A DNA stretch of 64,000 bases from Spirogloea muscicola (lineage: Eukaryota > Streptophyta > Zygnematophyceae > Spirogloeales > Spirogloeaceae): NCBI GenBank assembly GCA_009602725.1, contig WELB01000119.1:44208-108207 (forward strand), written 5' to 3'. The position numbers and the translations under genes are program-made. Shown in pieces: positions 21,081 through 32,474 of the stretch (the first letter of the stretch is position 1; every line of letters begins with the position of its first letter). The notes beneath the pieces were generated by a model. The model searched no databases. It was not told where the DNA came from and saw nothing but the letters and a program-made list of their open reading frames with translations.

Positions 21081-21801
21081 TACCTCCCCACTCTGGTGTT
21101 CACGTCCTCGGGAACAACGAGAGAACAGCCGACAGATATTATGATGCCCAACGGATGCGGCTTCGACCAAGCCTGGTGGAATCACCACCCTTGGCCAGGT
21201 AACACCTGAGAGCAGTTGGACAATTTGGCAAATTGGCCGCAGGCTCCCACGTGCTCAGGCCCGTATCCGAGCCACTTCACCATATACTCACAGGTCTTGC
21301 GCCCTCGGGGACTGCCCTGTAAGACCAGATCTCTTCCACCTCAAACTCAAGATCATTCCCGTGCACTAGTGGAGATGGGTGTGGTTGGACACGGCCATCA
21401 GAACGGAAGGCCCTCAGCTGAGACACGTGGAAGACATTATTGACCTTCTACTGCACTGGCGTCTGCAGCTCATAGGACACCTTGCCCACAAGGCGTATTA
21501 CTGCAAATAGACCTACCCGTTTGGGCAGCAAATTGCTCGTACCCACAGCCCGCAAGGGTAAGTGTTTCGTGCTCAGCAGCACTTGCGCACCAACGTCGTA
21601 GGACACATCCTTCCGACGTCTGTCAGCACCTTCTGGCACGCTGGGCAATTTTCAAGAAATGTCGTGCTCGTTTTTGGGCCTCCAAAAGGGTCCCAGTAAA
21701 GGCTACCGCGGCAGGAGCTTGTTCCGGCCTCCCCACCTGTAGTGTAGTTCGGAGATGCTGATCATCATCGAGGGAGAAGGGTGTTTCCTTGGTGGACGCA
21801 C

Positions 21802-22274
21802 TGTGACGTTCTGATCCCTATACACACAGGTAGGGTTTAGGACGTCCTTATTGTATTCGGTCGCTGGGGTTTAGAGACGAACCCCCCAGCACGGTGAAGC
21901 ACCACGTCTACACGCAGCGGGATACCTTACCTTGCCCTGAGTCGGCGCCAACAGGCGGCGACTTACCTCTTTCAGCACGGGCCAGCAACTGTCCCCAAGG
22001 AGCAACCACAGTCTACTTACAGAAGAGCCGATAAAGATCCGCAGCGACGAGTTGCGGCATCAGGCTGCAGCAGCAGGCAGCAGGAGGCCTGCGTGGACGA
22101 GCTGCGGTAACAGGCGGCAGCAGGACTGCGCGCCTCTCTCTCGCGTGGGCTTCGCTGACTTCGACCGGGGTGCGCTGAGGCTGGTCTCAGCCCTACTTAT
22201 AGAGCTTCATGTGCCACCCTCCCCAGGGGTCTCTGGGAGGCTCGCTTCAAGGCCCACCTTCGAGAAGGCGGGCT
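21802..22274 (-). repeat. LTR-c fragment
   Basis: Starts TGTGACGTTCTGATCCC and follows LTR-c through GGTCGCTGGGGTTTAGAGAC to the AGGGGTCTCTGGGAGG region, then stops. Only one end is the natural LTR end. Confidence 0.65.
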
Positions 22275-22489
22275 TTTGCCGTTGCTGGGCAATCTCCGAG
22301 TATTGCCTAGCCCTCCGCTGAGCTTCCAGGAGGTTGCCGGTAGAAGTCACTGCGGCCGGCACACGTTCCGGCCTCCCCACCTGTAAAGGTGCTCGTGAAT
22401 GCTGACCGGTAATTAAGGAAGAAGGGTGTGTATTTGGTGGACTCCTGGAAGGCATTGGTCACGGCGTACTCCGCTTGAGCAAGACACTC

Positions 22490-23260
22490 AGCTTAGTCGC
22501 CTTGGCTGGGGTCTACAAAATGCCGTAACATGTCTTCCAACACCCGATTTATTCTTTCGGTCCGACCATCTATCTGGGGATGGAAAGCCGTAGACATGGT
22601 TTGCTGGGAGCCAATCAGCCTGCACATCTCTCTCCAGAAGTGCCCCGTAAGCGGGGGTCGCGGTCAGACACGATCCGCTCGGGGCCTCCGTGCAGCTTCC
22701 ATACTCGGTCCACGAATATACCAGCAAATTCCTTGGCTGACACCTTTGTGGTCGTAGGCACAAAATGCGCCACTTTCCTCAGACGATCCACATATACGAC
22801 AATGGCGTCATGGCCTTTCCGCCTCATTGGCAACTAGGTGATAAAATCTACACTTATACTGACCAGTTCCTCGGAGGAATCTCCAACGGTTGGAGCAACC
22901 CGGCAGGCCTATGAGAGCGTGCCTTACTGCGCTGGCTGGTGGCACAAGTCTTCACAAACGATTCTCTTTGGACTTTCAAGTCCGGCCACCAGAAGAGAAG
23001 CCGGATAGCTTTCTTTGTCTTTCCATACCCGAATGACCACTATACGGAGGCTCATACAGTTCTTGCAAGATACTGCTGCGCAAGGCATTGCAGTCAGGGA
23101 CTACAAAGGCATCACCTCGCCACCAAAAGCCTTGGACATTTACTAGTTTGCGTGTATTGGTTTCATCTTCACACCATGGGTCTGTGCCATACCAATGACG
23201 AATTAGCACATACAGCTCAGAGAGGTTGGCGGTGGACTGCCGAGCAGCTCCACGAGTAGG
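22490..23260 (-). pseudogene. Integrase remains of Chromo-3
   Basis: The zinc-binding N-terminal part with LSELYVLIRHWYGTDPW and an STANLSELY lead (23260-22990) is followed by the core with DAIVVYVDRL and VHFVPTTT (22840-22600). It is a fossil, assigned by motif order. Confidence 0.65.
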
Positions 23261-23279
23261 CCGCACGTCTGCGGCCTGA

Positions 23280-23760
23280 CCCCTTGAAGCCTACAAGACA
23301 GCCGCCACAGCAGCTCCTGCAATGTTGCGACTCACCAGGATTGCAACATACATTCGTCCAGGGCGGTACAACCGCTGTAAACGGAATTGAGCTATGCACT
23401 CAGCCCACCGTGCTTGACGCCTGCTCAATTGCTGTTGTGTGTGAAAGTAGGTCAACAGACAGTGGTCCGTTACGACCGTGAAGTCCACACCCCCGAGATA
23501 GCATCGCCACACACGTAAGGCGTGCATAACAGCAAGGAGCTCTAGCTCCCCCGTAGTGTAGTTACGCTCTGCAGGACGAAGCAGGCGACTTTCAAATGCT
23601 ACGGGGTGACCCTCCTGCAAGAGTACGGCAACAATGCCGATCAAAGAGGCGTCACACACTACTTCATATGGCACACCTTCTCGAGCAAGGCCAAAACGAG
23701 TGGATTCACCAGGACCCATTTGATATCCTCGAATGCCTTCTGGCATTCGGACGTCCACAG
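23280..23760 (-). pseudogene. RNase H remains of Chromo-3
   Basis: Carries EVVCDASLIGIVAVLLQ, AERNYTTGELELLAV and TVVTDHC, which are typical Ty3/gypsy RNase H blocks. Confidence 0.75.
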
Positions 23761-24350
23761 CCAGCTGACGTCCTTACGAGTGAGCTTCATAAGAGGAGAT
23801 GCCATACGTCCGTACCCTTTAGGAATTTGCGCAAGTATGTTGCGAATCCCAAGAAGGTACGCAACTGTGGCACATTCCGTGGCACTAGCCACTTCTTTAC
23901 TACTGCAGTCTTTTTTGGGGTCGACGCGTACCCCGTCTTTGCCCACAACATGCCCTTAGAATGTCAGCTCAGGCTGGTTAAATTCACATTTGGATCTCCT
24001 GGCATACAACTGGTTTGCACGCAGTAATTGCAGCACTTGCCGCAAGTGTCGTACGTGCTCTTCAGGCGTTTTACTGAACACCAGTATGTCATCCAAATAA
24101 ACCAACAATGGGCGCATTGGGTATGGCGCACCGGTAAAAGCAAACCATACCGCTATCTCAAGCCATACCGCTATCTCAAAGCCAGGTGTTGTAGCTGCTC
24201 TTGTTTGCCATCCTGCCTACACGGGAGGTGGAGACGATTGGGCATTCCCCAGTTGAGACTCCGGCAACAACAGTAACAGGCAGACATGGCTGTAGAGACG
24301 CTGGAGACACCCCAGTCGTGACTACGAGTGCAGCAGGAGGAGACAGTTGG

Positions 24351-24507
24351 TGTAGCATCCCTGCCCCTAATCACACAGGTAGGGTCAGAATGTCCTGGTT
24401 GGGTCCGAACATAGGGTGTTTAGGAGAACCCTCATACAGAAGAACGCCAACGCACATACGCGCAAAGAGCACAGCGGAAGTCTATGGTAGAGGCACCGCC
24501 TCTCGGT
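24351..24507 (-). repeat. Partial LTR-b at the left end of Chromo-4
   Basis: Closest match in the window is the right LTR of the same element (44605 onward), including TAGGGTGTTTAGGAGA. Confidence 0.7.
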
Positions 24508-24591
24508 CTGACCATCTGTTTGCGGGTGGAAAGCAGTAGACATGATATGCTTCGTGCCAAGAAGCCTGCACAATTCTTCCCAGAAGTAACC

Positions 24592-25133
24592 TGTAATGAA
24601 CCAGCCGTTAAGCCACATGGCTCTGTTGGCATTACATGACCGGCTATTTGGGACAAGTGGGCCCGCCAGGTGGCGGGCTGGCTTGCCGGGCAAGTGGCCC
24701 GCCCAGAGGCGGACCCCGCCCGTCCAGAAATACCTAGGATCGCTAGGATCCGCCCGTTCAAGGGAGGATCTTTGGCCCGCCGCCTGCCAGGCCATGGGGC
24801 GACCCGCTCACACCCCTGGAGGGGGGGTGGCACGGGGAAGCACGAAGAGCCTTGGGACTGAGGCTCAGAAGAGTTCGAGCCGGTGAAGCCCAGGAGCAGC
24901 CTTGCCGCTGCTCGCCGCCGCAGCCGCCGCCGCACCTTGCTGCGGGGCCTGCTGCGCCGGCCTGCGCCCAGGAGGTGGAGTCGCCGCTGGACGGCGGCGC
25001 CACGGGGCCTGTCTTCCGCTGCGCCTATGCGCTAGTGCTTTGCCTGTGTAGTGGGTTGGTCCCTAAACCCCTACAGCCGAACTCAAGAAGGACTGCTCAC
25101 CCTGACTGCGTGTGTAGGGCGAGGTTCCTTACA
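24592..25133 (+). repeat. Solo LTR-a inside Chromo-4 integrase
   Basis: Starts TGTAATGAACCAGCCG and ends GAGGTTCCTTACA. Perfect 5-bp duplications TAACC at 24587-24591 and 25134-25138. Uninterrupted relatives of the target lie at 22634-22650 and 35708-35724 in other elements. Confidence 0.9.
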
Positions 25134-25744
25134 TAACCCGTGAAGCGCGGATCGCGGTCAGACACGATGCGCTTGGGTACTCCGTGCACTTCCATGCTCG
25201 GTCCACAAATATGCCAGCAAATTCCTTAGCGGCTTCCCCTGTGGTCGTTGGTACAAAGTGCACGAGTTTACTCAAAGGATTCACAAACACGACAATGGCG
25301 TCACAGCCTTTGCGCGTCTTGAGCAACTGGGTGATGAAATCCACACTTACATCAGACCAGTTCCGCGGAGGGATCTCCAAAGGTTGGAGCAACTCGGCAG
25401 GCTTGTGAGAGCGTGCCTTACTACGCTGGCAGGTGGCACAAGTCTTCACGAAAGACTTTACTTGGACGGAGAATTCTGGCCACCAAAAGAGAAGCTGGAT
25501 AGCTTCTCAATACCCAAATGAGCACTAAACGGAAGCTCATGCATCTTTTGCATGATAGTAGTGCGCAAGGCATTGCAGTTGGGCACCACAATCGCAGCAA
25601 CTTGCCAACAGAAGCCTTGGTCATTCACTACAGTGCGTGCTTTGGTTGCAGATGCAAACCAAGGGTCTGTGCCATACCCATCACGAATACGCACATAGAG
25701 CTCAGAGAGGTTGGTGGTACTTGGCCCTGCGGCCCCACGGGTAG
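25134..25744 (-). pseudogene. Integrase part of Chromo-4
   Basis: Encodes KTCATCQRSKARSHKPAELL and SVDFITQLL, the start of the integrase core (25450-25134). To its right are the zinc-binding part with NLSELYVRIRDGYGTDPW and the KMHELPF block (25700-25460). The right edge is cut by Chromo-5 at 25745. Confidence 0.7.
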
Positions 25745-26289
25745 TGTCATGAACCAGCCGTTTGGTTAAGCCACGTGGCTCTGTTGGCATTACATGACCG
25801 GCTATTTGGGAAAAGTGGGCCCGCCAGGTGGCGGGCTGGCTTGGCGGGCAAGTGGCCCGCCCAGAGGCGGGCCCCGCCCGTCCAGAAATACCCCTCGCTA
25901 GGATCCGCCCGTTCAAGGGAGGATCTTTGGCTCGCCGCCTGGCAGGCCATGGGGCGACCCGCTCACACCCCTGGAGGGGGGGTGGCACGGGGAAGCACGA
26001 AGAGCCTTGGGGCTGAGGCTCGAGAGGGGTTCGAACCAGGGAAGCCCCAGAAGCAGCCTTGCCGCTGCTCGCCGCCGCAGCCGCCGCCGCACTCTGCTGC
26101 AGGGCCTGCTGCGCCGGCCTGCGCCCAGGAGGTGGAGTCGCCGCCGGACGGCGGCGCCACGGGGCCTGTCTTCCGCTGCGCCTGTGCGCTAGTGCTTTGC
26201 CTGTGTAGTGGGTCGGTCCCAAAACCCCCTACAGCCGAACTGAAGAAACTGCTCACCTTAACTGCGTGTGTAGGGCGAGGTTCCTCACA
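25745..26289 (+). repeat. 5' LTR of Chromo-5 (LTR-a)
   Basis: Starts TGTCATGAACC and ends GGTTCCTCACA. The primer-binding region follows at once. Confidence 0.88.
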
Positions 26290-26303
26290 TTTTGTATCAG
26301 AGG
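26290..26303 (+). promoter_or_regulatory. Primer-binding site of Chromo-5
   Basis: TTTTGTATCAGAGG follows the 5' LTR directly and matches the usual initiator methionine tRNA complement TGGTATCAGAG closely. Confidence 0.75.
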
Positions 26304-26794
26304 AGGTCTTGCATCCATCGCGCTTGTGACTTATTGTGCTCGCCGCTGATGATGCAAGGATCGCCCTGATGTGCTGGCCTGATTTTTCCTTGTCAAAGAT
26401 AAAGTGCTTGCCAGACGTTGGTCCGTGAGGCAGCTCAGCGGAAGCGCCGGGTGCGGAGCCATCTTCGCGCAGTGAGCCAGCAACGACCAACGCCAGATTG
26501 ACCGACTGATCCTTGAGGACCACTTGCTGCGTTCGCCTCTTTTGAGGTGTGGCTTGAGCTTGCAGCCTTTGTGTGGTAAGGTCAGTCGTGTGGCCAGCAG
26601 TGACCGTGTGCATTGGTCCTGGTCATATCTGCGGATGTCTGCCTGCCTGCTCATTGAGGTGTGGAGTTGCGCGCTGCCTTGCTTGCTCGCTCGCTGGTGC
26701 ACCAGTCTTGCGATGTTCCTGTATTGCGGTAGAAAGTGTGTGATTTGCTGACTGTCGGAGCCTGAATTGATCACTCAGTATCTCTTCAGACAGC

Positions 26795-27960
26795 ATGGTA
26801 TCGCACACCTCCAGTGCGCGGCCGAGCCTTCCTCGGGAGGCAGAGCGGTCGGCTGCTGAGGCAGCGGCTGCTGCAGGGCCAGCTGCTGCGGCAGTGGCTG
26901 CTGCGGAGCACGCCCACGAGGGGCACGCCCAAGAGGGGCACGCCCACGAGGGGCACGCCCAAGCGGGGCACGCCCAAGAGGGGCACGCCCAAGAGGGGCA
27001 CGTCGAGCTGGGAGCCGGAGGCCTGGAGGGCTTGTCGGCTGGGGACTTGCAACGCGTTGCACTCCTCACTCGGGATCTGGCAGCAGCCCGGTCCACGACA
27101 GACCCAGCTCAACACCGGCTTCTTGCGAGGATCTGCGCGGAGCAGCGTGCCCTCCTCGTCCGGCAGCGTGCCAAAGAGCGGCATATGCAAGAGGTGGATG
27201 CCTCGTTGCATCTGATGCGCAAGAGCAGCGGCAACCCTGAGCATGGACTTGCCAGGGCCCATGCACCCAGACAACTCTCCGGTCACGACGATCGGGGAGG
27301 GTTGCAGCCATGGCTTGATGAGATGGACGAATGGTTCGTGTGCTCCAACACGGACGCGGGGGCACGCGTGCACCTCGCTGCTACCTATCTGTCTGTGGAG
27401 CCCCGGGAGTGGTGGAACACTCTGAATAAGGGCTCGACGCCCGAGGAGTACGGTAGCTGAGACTTCATTTGCAGCTCGCTTACGTCAGCCTATGGCGACC
27501 CACACGCAGAGCTGCGCGCCTGCGCGGAGCTGGATGCTCTCCGCATGAGGGGCGACGGAAGCGAGGGCTTTGAGCCCTACGTGCGGCGATTCCGTCTGCT
27601 GCTGTCCAAGCTGCGCAGCGAGCCAATGAAGCCAATTGACCAATGCCAGCGATTCAAGGCTGGACTGCCTACTCGCTTCCGCAAATGGGTCGCGGTGGAC
27701 TCCGCAACGGCGCAACCTGTCACGGACTTCACCAAGATGGTGGATTACGCCCGCAAGGTGCTCAGCAAGCCGGATATTGCCGGTCCGAGCAAGCGTCCCT
27801 TGCTGGAGGCAGGCGGCTTTGATGCAGAGCGAGGCAATAAGCGGTTCAACCCCAGGCACGGCTTGAACGCTCGTCCTCAAGGCGGCTTCCCCAAGCCGCG
27901 GGTGGAAGGCGCTGGCTGCTTCAAAGTGCGGTGACAGGAGCCACCAGCTCAGGGACTGCC
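26795..27960 (+). pseudogene. gag region of Chromo-5
   Basis: The capsid-type block includes LDEMDEWFVCSNTD, LAATYLSVEPREWW and FEPYVRRFRLLLSKLR, followed by a basic region with KRPLLEAGGF. Upstream is an Ala-rich head with a pentapeptide repeat (26919-27003). The order and motifs are those of Ty3/gypsy gag. Fossil. Confidence 0.75.
26919..27003 (+). repeat. 15-bp tandem repeat encoding EGHAQ or EGHAH
   Basis: GGGCACGCCCAAGAG and near variants are repeated about six times in phase with the gag frame. The related gag of Chromo-8 has only about two EGHA-type units near 48480-48500. Confidence 0.85.
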
Positions 27961-28479
27961 CGGCGGCAGGTCCCTCTTCCTCACGGCCACGTCCACGGCG
28001 CCCTATGGACCGGGACCAGGGCAATTCCTGGGGCAAGCGGGAGTGCTTGACCCTTGCCTCTGCGAGCCATCTCATTCAGCCAGACGCACTTGAGCTGTTT
28101 GATCTTGCTGGCATTGCTGGCCCGCCAACCAACATACCGGTTGTGCGCTCCATTTTTGCTTTACTGCAAGGTCTGGAGGCCGGAGGGCCTCTATTTGTGT
28201 GGGTTGCCCACAATGACTTGCAAGAGGCTGCAGATGTCTACCTGAGCTGGCCTGAGTGCCGTCGGCCCGAAGAAATGCTATTCTTCAGTGTGCCACAGAA
28301 GCGCGGCGTGATTGATCAAGCTCTGCTGGGGATGTCGCTGTTGTGCTCGCACGAGGCGGGACACAGGCTCCTCAGGCGTAGCGTTGATGCCACTCGGCTT
28401 AGGCCTTACCCGACAGCGGTCAGGGTATATGTCGCTCGCACCCCATTCCTTGGCAGTGTCCATGGGGGACACACTATGC

Positions 28480-28715
28480 TTTTTGAGGGGCTGTTTGCTG
28501 AGGCACCAGCTAAGATCCTCATAGACTCAGGGGCCTCAGTGTCCTTTGTCATAAGGAATTTGGTGTGCTCCACTGGCTTGTATTTGCAAGTAGGTGGCCT
28601 GCCTAGAGTGACATTGGCCGATGGTCACCCGACCGATGTGTTGGGCCTGTGCAAGGTTCCCATTCGCATCCAGCAGGTACCGAGGTGCCGAGGTGCCTGC
28701 CGAGGTGCCTAGTTA
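28480..28715 (+). pseudogene. Aspartic protease region of Chromo-5
   Basis: Encodes ILIDSGASVSFV, with the retropepsin DSG triad, then GLPRVTLADGH. The position between gag and RT fits a chromovirus. Confidence 0.8.
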
Positions 28716-28984
28716 TGCCATTGCGTTGACTGTCGCCTTTAATGTGATATTGGGAGATGACTGGCTCTGCGCCACATCAGCATGCCTTGATTTTGAACGC
28801 CATACTTACACGGTACAACGTGGCGCACGGCGCTTTGTCCTTTGCATGCAGCTTCCTTGTGCACTGCCGCTGGCGGCAGGGGCTTCCATTCTGCTGTCCG
28901 CCATACAGATGAAGCGATTGATTCACAAGAACACTGTCCAGATGGCATGTCTTGTGATGGTGGCGTTGAATCTAAGCCTGACTT

Positions 28985-29960
28985 GTGTGTGAATGCTGCG
29001 GATTTACATGGCGGGGTTCTTGAAAAGCTGCTGGAAGAATTTGCGGGTGTGTTTCCCGACTCTCTTCCGGACGGTCTACCTCCTCACCGAGGTGTGGCTC
29101 ATACAATCCATTGAAGCCAGGCGGCAACCCGCCTTTCCGTCCCATATACCGGCTGAGCCCTCACGAATTTCGAGAAATGCAATCCCAGGTCGAAGACCTG
29201 CTGGCGAAGGGTTAAATTGAGCCATCTCAGTCGCCATACGGAGCACCCATCCTCTTTGTCAAAAAGAAGGACGGCACTCTACGGCTGTGCATTATTATGG
29301 GGCTTTGAATAAGCTTACAATCAAGAACCGATACCCATTGCCTCGGATAGATGATCTCTTCGATTGGCTTGCAGGGGCTACGGTGTTCAGCTCCCTGGAC
29401 CTGGCAAGTGGGTATCACCAAATTCGAATCACGCCTGCGGATGTCCAATGTCGGCGTTCCATACGCGGCTTGGACAATTTCTGTTCAAGGTGCTGAGCTT
29501 TGATTTGACCAATGCACCGGCTACGTTCCAGGCGGTGATGTCGAGAGGTGTTGGCCCCCTGCTCTTTCATTGTGCTGGTTTACTTGGATGACATACTGGT
29601 GTTCAGAAAAACGCCTGAGGATCACGTGAAGCACCTGCGCCAAGTGCTGCAGTTGCTGCGTGAAAATCAATTGTATGCCAAGCGGTCCAAGTGCGCCTTC
29701 TACCAGCCAGAGCTGACATTTATCGGGCATGTCGTGGGCAAAGACGGCATACGTGTCGACCCAGGAAGACTTCGGTCGTACGGGATTGGCCTGTGCCACA
29801 AACTGTGCCTCAATTGCGCTCCTTTCTGGGATTCGTAAATTATTTCCGAAAATTCCTACACGGCTATGGGAACTTGGCAGTTCCTCTAACGAAGCTGACT
29901 CGTAAGGACGTACCTTGGAGTTGGTCGTTCGAATGCCAGAGGGCATTTAAGGGAATACAG
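28985..29960 (+). pseudogene. Reverse transcriptase region of Chromo-5
   Basis: Recognisable blocks: [36 protein letters not shown] (the YLDD catalytic box, about 29578-29605) and YAKRSKCAFYQPELTFIGHVV. Typical Ty3/gypsy RT order. Confidence 0.85.
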
Positions 29961-29977
29961 CAGGCGTTGACACGCCT

Positions 29978-30340
29978 GTGCTGGCCTTTCCTCGTGAAGG
30001 CGTGCTATATGAACTCGTCTGCGATGCCTCTTTGACCGGCATTGGTGCCATGCTCTTGCAAGAGGGTCACCCGTTGGCGTTTGAGAGTCGCCTGCTGATC
30101 CCTGCAGAGCGAAATTACACTACGGGCGAGCAGGAATTGCTGGCTATGGTGCACGCCTTACGTGTCTGGCGTTGCTACCTGGAAGGTGTGGCATTTACGG
30201 TTGTCACGGATCATTGCCCGTTTACACTTTTCCACACGCAGCAGCATTTGACTAGGCGTCAAGCTCGGTGGGCTGAGTGCATGGCACAATTCAATTCCCA
30301 GTGGTTTATCGCCCTGGACGTCTTAATGTTGCAGACCTGT
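29978..30340 (+). pseudogene. RNase H region of Chromo-5
   Basis: YELVCDASLTGIGAMLLQ, AERNYTTGEQELLAMV, TVVTDHCPF and RRQARWAECMAQF in order. Confidence 0.85.
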
Positions 30341-30429
30341 GAGTCGCAACATTCACGGCGCTGATGCGTTGGCTTTCTGGAATGCTTCTGGAGTGCGGGC
30401 TGCAGGACTGCGTCCGACTCGTCAAGCTT

Positions 30430-31430
30430 CTCGGCACACCACGGCTGAGCTCTCTGAGCTCTACGTGCGTATCCGTAAAGGGTATGGCACAGACCCATGG
30501 TTTGCTGAAGCCGCCAACGTAGGCACCCTCACTGTCGACAAAGGCTTCTGGTGGCAAGGCGACGCTATTGTGGTCCCGAACTGCAATGCCTTGCGCACAG
30601 ACATAATGCAGGAGCTGCATGATACGCCTTACAGTGGTCATTTGGGAGTGAGCAAAGCCAAACAGGCTGTGCGACGCCTCTTTTGGTGGAAGGGCTTTTC
30701 AGCCCAGGTGCGCGCTTTTGAGGCAAGCTGTGCCACATGCCAGCGTAGTAAGGCAATCTCTGGCAAGCCTGCCGGATTACTTCAGCCCTTGCAGATTCCG
30801 GAGAGGGATTTGTCTGATGTAAGTGTGGATTTTATCACACAATTGCCAACGACGCGGAACGGCTATGATGCCTTTGTCGTCTTTGTGGGTCGCCTGAGTA
30901 AAATGGTGCATTTTGCTCCACTACTACGCGGGCGTCGGCGAAGGATTTCGCTGGCATCTTTGTGGATAAGGTGTGGGAAGCTACATGGAGTACCTGAGAG
31001 GCTGGTCTCGGACCGCGATCCTCGCTTTACAGGTCACTTCTGGAAAGAAGTATGCAAGCTTATTGGCACGAAGCAGTCCATGTCCACAGCCTTCCATCCA
31101 TAAACGGATGGCCAAACTGAGCGAATGAATCGAGTTCTTGAGGACATGTTGAGGCACTTTGTCAATTCTAGCCAGACTGACTGGGATGACTATTTGGCTC
31201 CAGCTGAATATGCTGTGAACAATGCCTATCATGCGTCCACCAAAGAGACTCCATTCTTCCTCAACTATGGTCAGCATCCACCGAGCTCCACTTCAGGTGG
31301 GGAGGCCGGAACGAGTTCCCGCCGCGGTAGCCTTTACTGGGACCCTCTCGGAGGCTCAGAGACGAGCTCGGCATATCTTAGAAATTGCCCAGAGTTGCCA
31401 GAAGGCTTATGCTGACAAACATCGGAAGGA
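30430..31430 (+). pseudogene. Integrase region of Chromo-5
   Basis: The zinc-binding region (LHDTPYSGHLGV, CATCQRSKA) is followed by the core with VDFITQLP, VFVGRLSKMVHF, LVSDRDPRFTGHFW and AEYAVNNAYHAST. These give the D, D and E core positions in the usual spacing. Confidence 0.85.
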
Positions 31431-31649
31431 CGTGTCCTTCGATGTTGGTGCGCAAGTGCTGCTGAGCACGAAGCACTTATCCTTGCGGGCTGTGGGTACG
31501 CGCAAGTTGCTGCCCAAGTGGGTTGGACCATTTCCAGTAGTACGCCTTGTGGGCAAGGTGTCCTACGAGTTGAAGACACCGGTGCATTGGAAGGTCCATA
31601 ACGTCTTCCATGTGTCTAAGCTAAGGGCCTTCCTTTCGGATGGTCGTGT

Positions 31650-31830
31650 CCAACCGCCTCCACTAGTCATCGAGGATGATCTTGAGTTTGAGGTGGAAGA
31701 GTTCTCTCACAGGGACAAGCCTCGAGGGCGTAAGACCCGTGAGTATCTGGTGAAGTGGCTCGGGTATGGGCCTGAGCACAACACGTGGGAGCCTGCGGCC
31801 AATTTGGCAAATCGTCCAGGCTCTCAGGGA
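31650..31830 (+). pseudogene. Chromodomain of Chromo-5
   Basis: DLEFEVEEFSHRDK, TREYLVKWLGYGPEHN and TWEPAANLAN. This is the classic chromovirus integrase tail. Confidence 0.85.
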
Positions 31831-31939
31831 ATACCTGGCCAAGGGTGGTAATTCTCCTAGGCTTGGTAGAGGCAGCAGCCGTCGGGCATTTTAATACCTG
31901 TCGGCTGTTTCCTCGTATTCCCGAGGACGTGAACACCAC

Positions 31940-31951
31940 AGTGGGGAGGTA
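31940..31951 (+). promoter_or_regulatory. Polypurine tract of Chromo-5
   Basis: AGTGGGGAGGTA directly before the 3' LTR, the plus-strand priming site. Confidence 0.7.
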
Positions 31952-32474
31952 TGTAATTAAGCAGCCGTTTGGTAAAGCCACATGGTCTGTTGGCATTACA
32001 TGACCGGCTATTTGGGACAAATGGGCCCGCCGGGTGGCGGGCTGGCTTGCCGGGCAGAGGCGGGCCCCGCCCGTCCAGAAATACCCCTCGCTAGGATCCA
32101 CCCGTTGAAAGTAGGATCTGTGGCCCGCCGCAAGGCGGGCCATAGGGCGACTCGCTCACACCCCTGGAGGGGGGGTGGCACGGGGAAGCACGAAGAGCCT
32201 TGGGCTGAGGCTCGGGGGAGTTCGAACCGGTGAAGCCCAGGAGCAGCCTTGCCGCTGCTCGCCGCCGCAGGCGCCGCCGCACTCTGCTGCGGGGCCTGCT
32301 GCGCCGGCCTGCGCCCAGGAGGTGGAGTCGCCGCCGAACGGCGGCGCCACGGGGCCTGTTTTTCCGCCTATGCACTAGTGCTTTGCCTGTGTAGTGGGTT
32401 AGTCCCTTAACCCCCTACAGCCGAACTCAAGGACTGCTCACCCTAACTGCGTGTGTAGGGCGAGGTCCCTTACA
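31952..32474 (+). repeat. 3' LTR of Chromo-5 (LTR-a)
   Basis: Starts TGTAATTAAGCAGCCG and ends GGTCCCTTACA. It is somewhat shorter than the 5' LTR in its GC-rich middle. Confidence 0.88.

Larger units (their letters stand above)
20878..24345 (-). mobile_element. Chromo-3: chromovirus pol remains
   Basis: Read on the minus strand: reverse transcriptase end (24125-23760), RNase H with EVVCDASLIG, VVTDHC and WAECIAQF (23760-23280), integrase zinc region and core (23260-22480), the integrase C-terminal region (22440-22275 and 21800-21440), chromodomain (21380-21210), polypurine tract, and an LTR-a' end (about 20878-21080). An LTR-c piece lies at 21802-22274, and the integrase segment on either side of it overlaps, so more than one copy may be involved. 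Leader-type DNA of Chromo-7 joins at about 24130-24345. Broken, with roughly ten breaks. Confidence 0.6.
25745..32474 (+). mobile_element. Chromo-5: full-length chromovirus with two LTR-a
   Basis: The most complete element: 5' LTR (25745-26289), primer-binding site, gag, protease, reverse transcriptase, RNase H, integrase, chromodomain, polypurine tract, and 3' LTR (31952-32474). It sits in Chromo-4 between the integrase zinc region and RNase H. Flanking sequence is GGTAG on the left (25740-25744) and AGTAG on the right (32475-32479). Uninterrupted targets with CACGAGTAGGCCGCACG and CACGGGTAGGCCGCACG survive at about 23250 and 36137. The LTRs differ by several substitutions and small length differences, so it is not fresh. 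It is broken, with roughly ten breaks. Confidence 0.88.
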
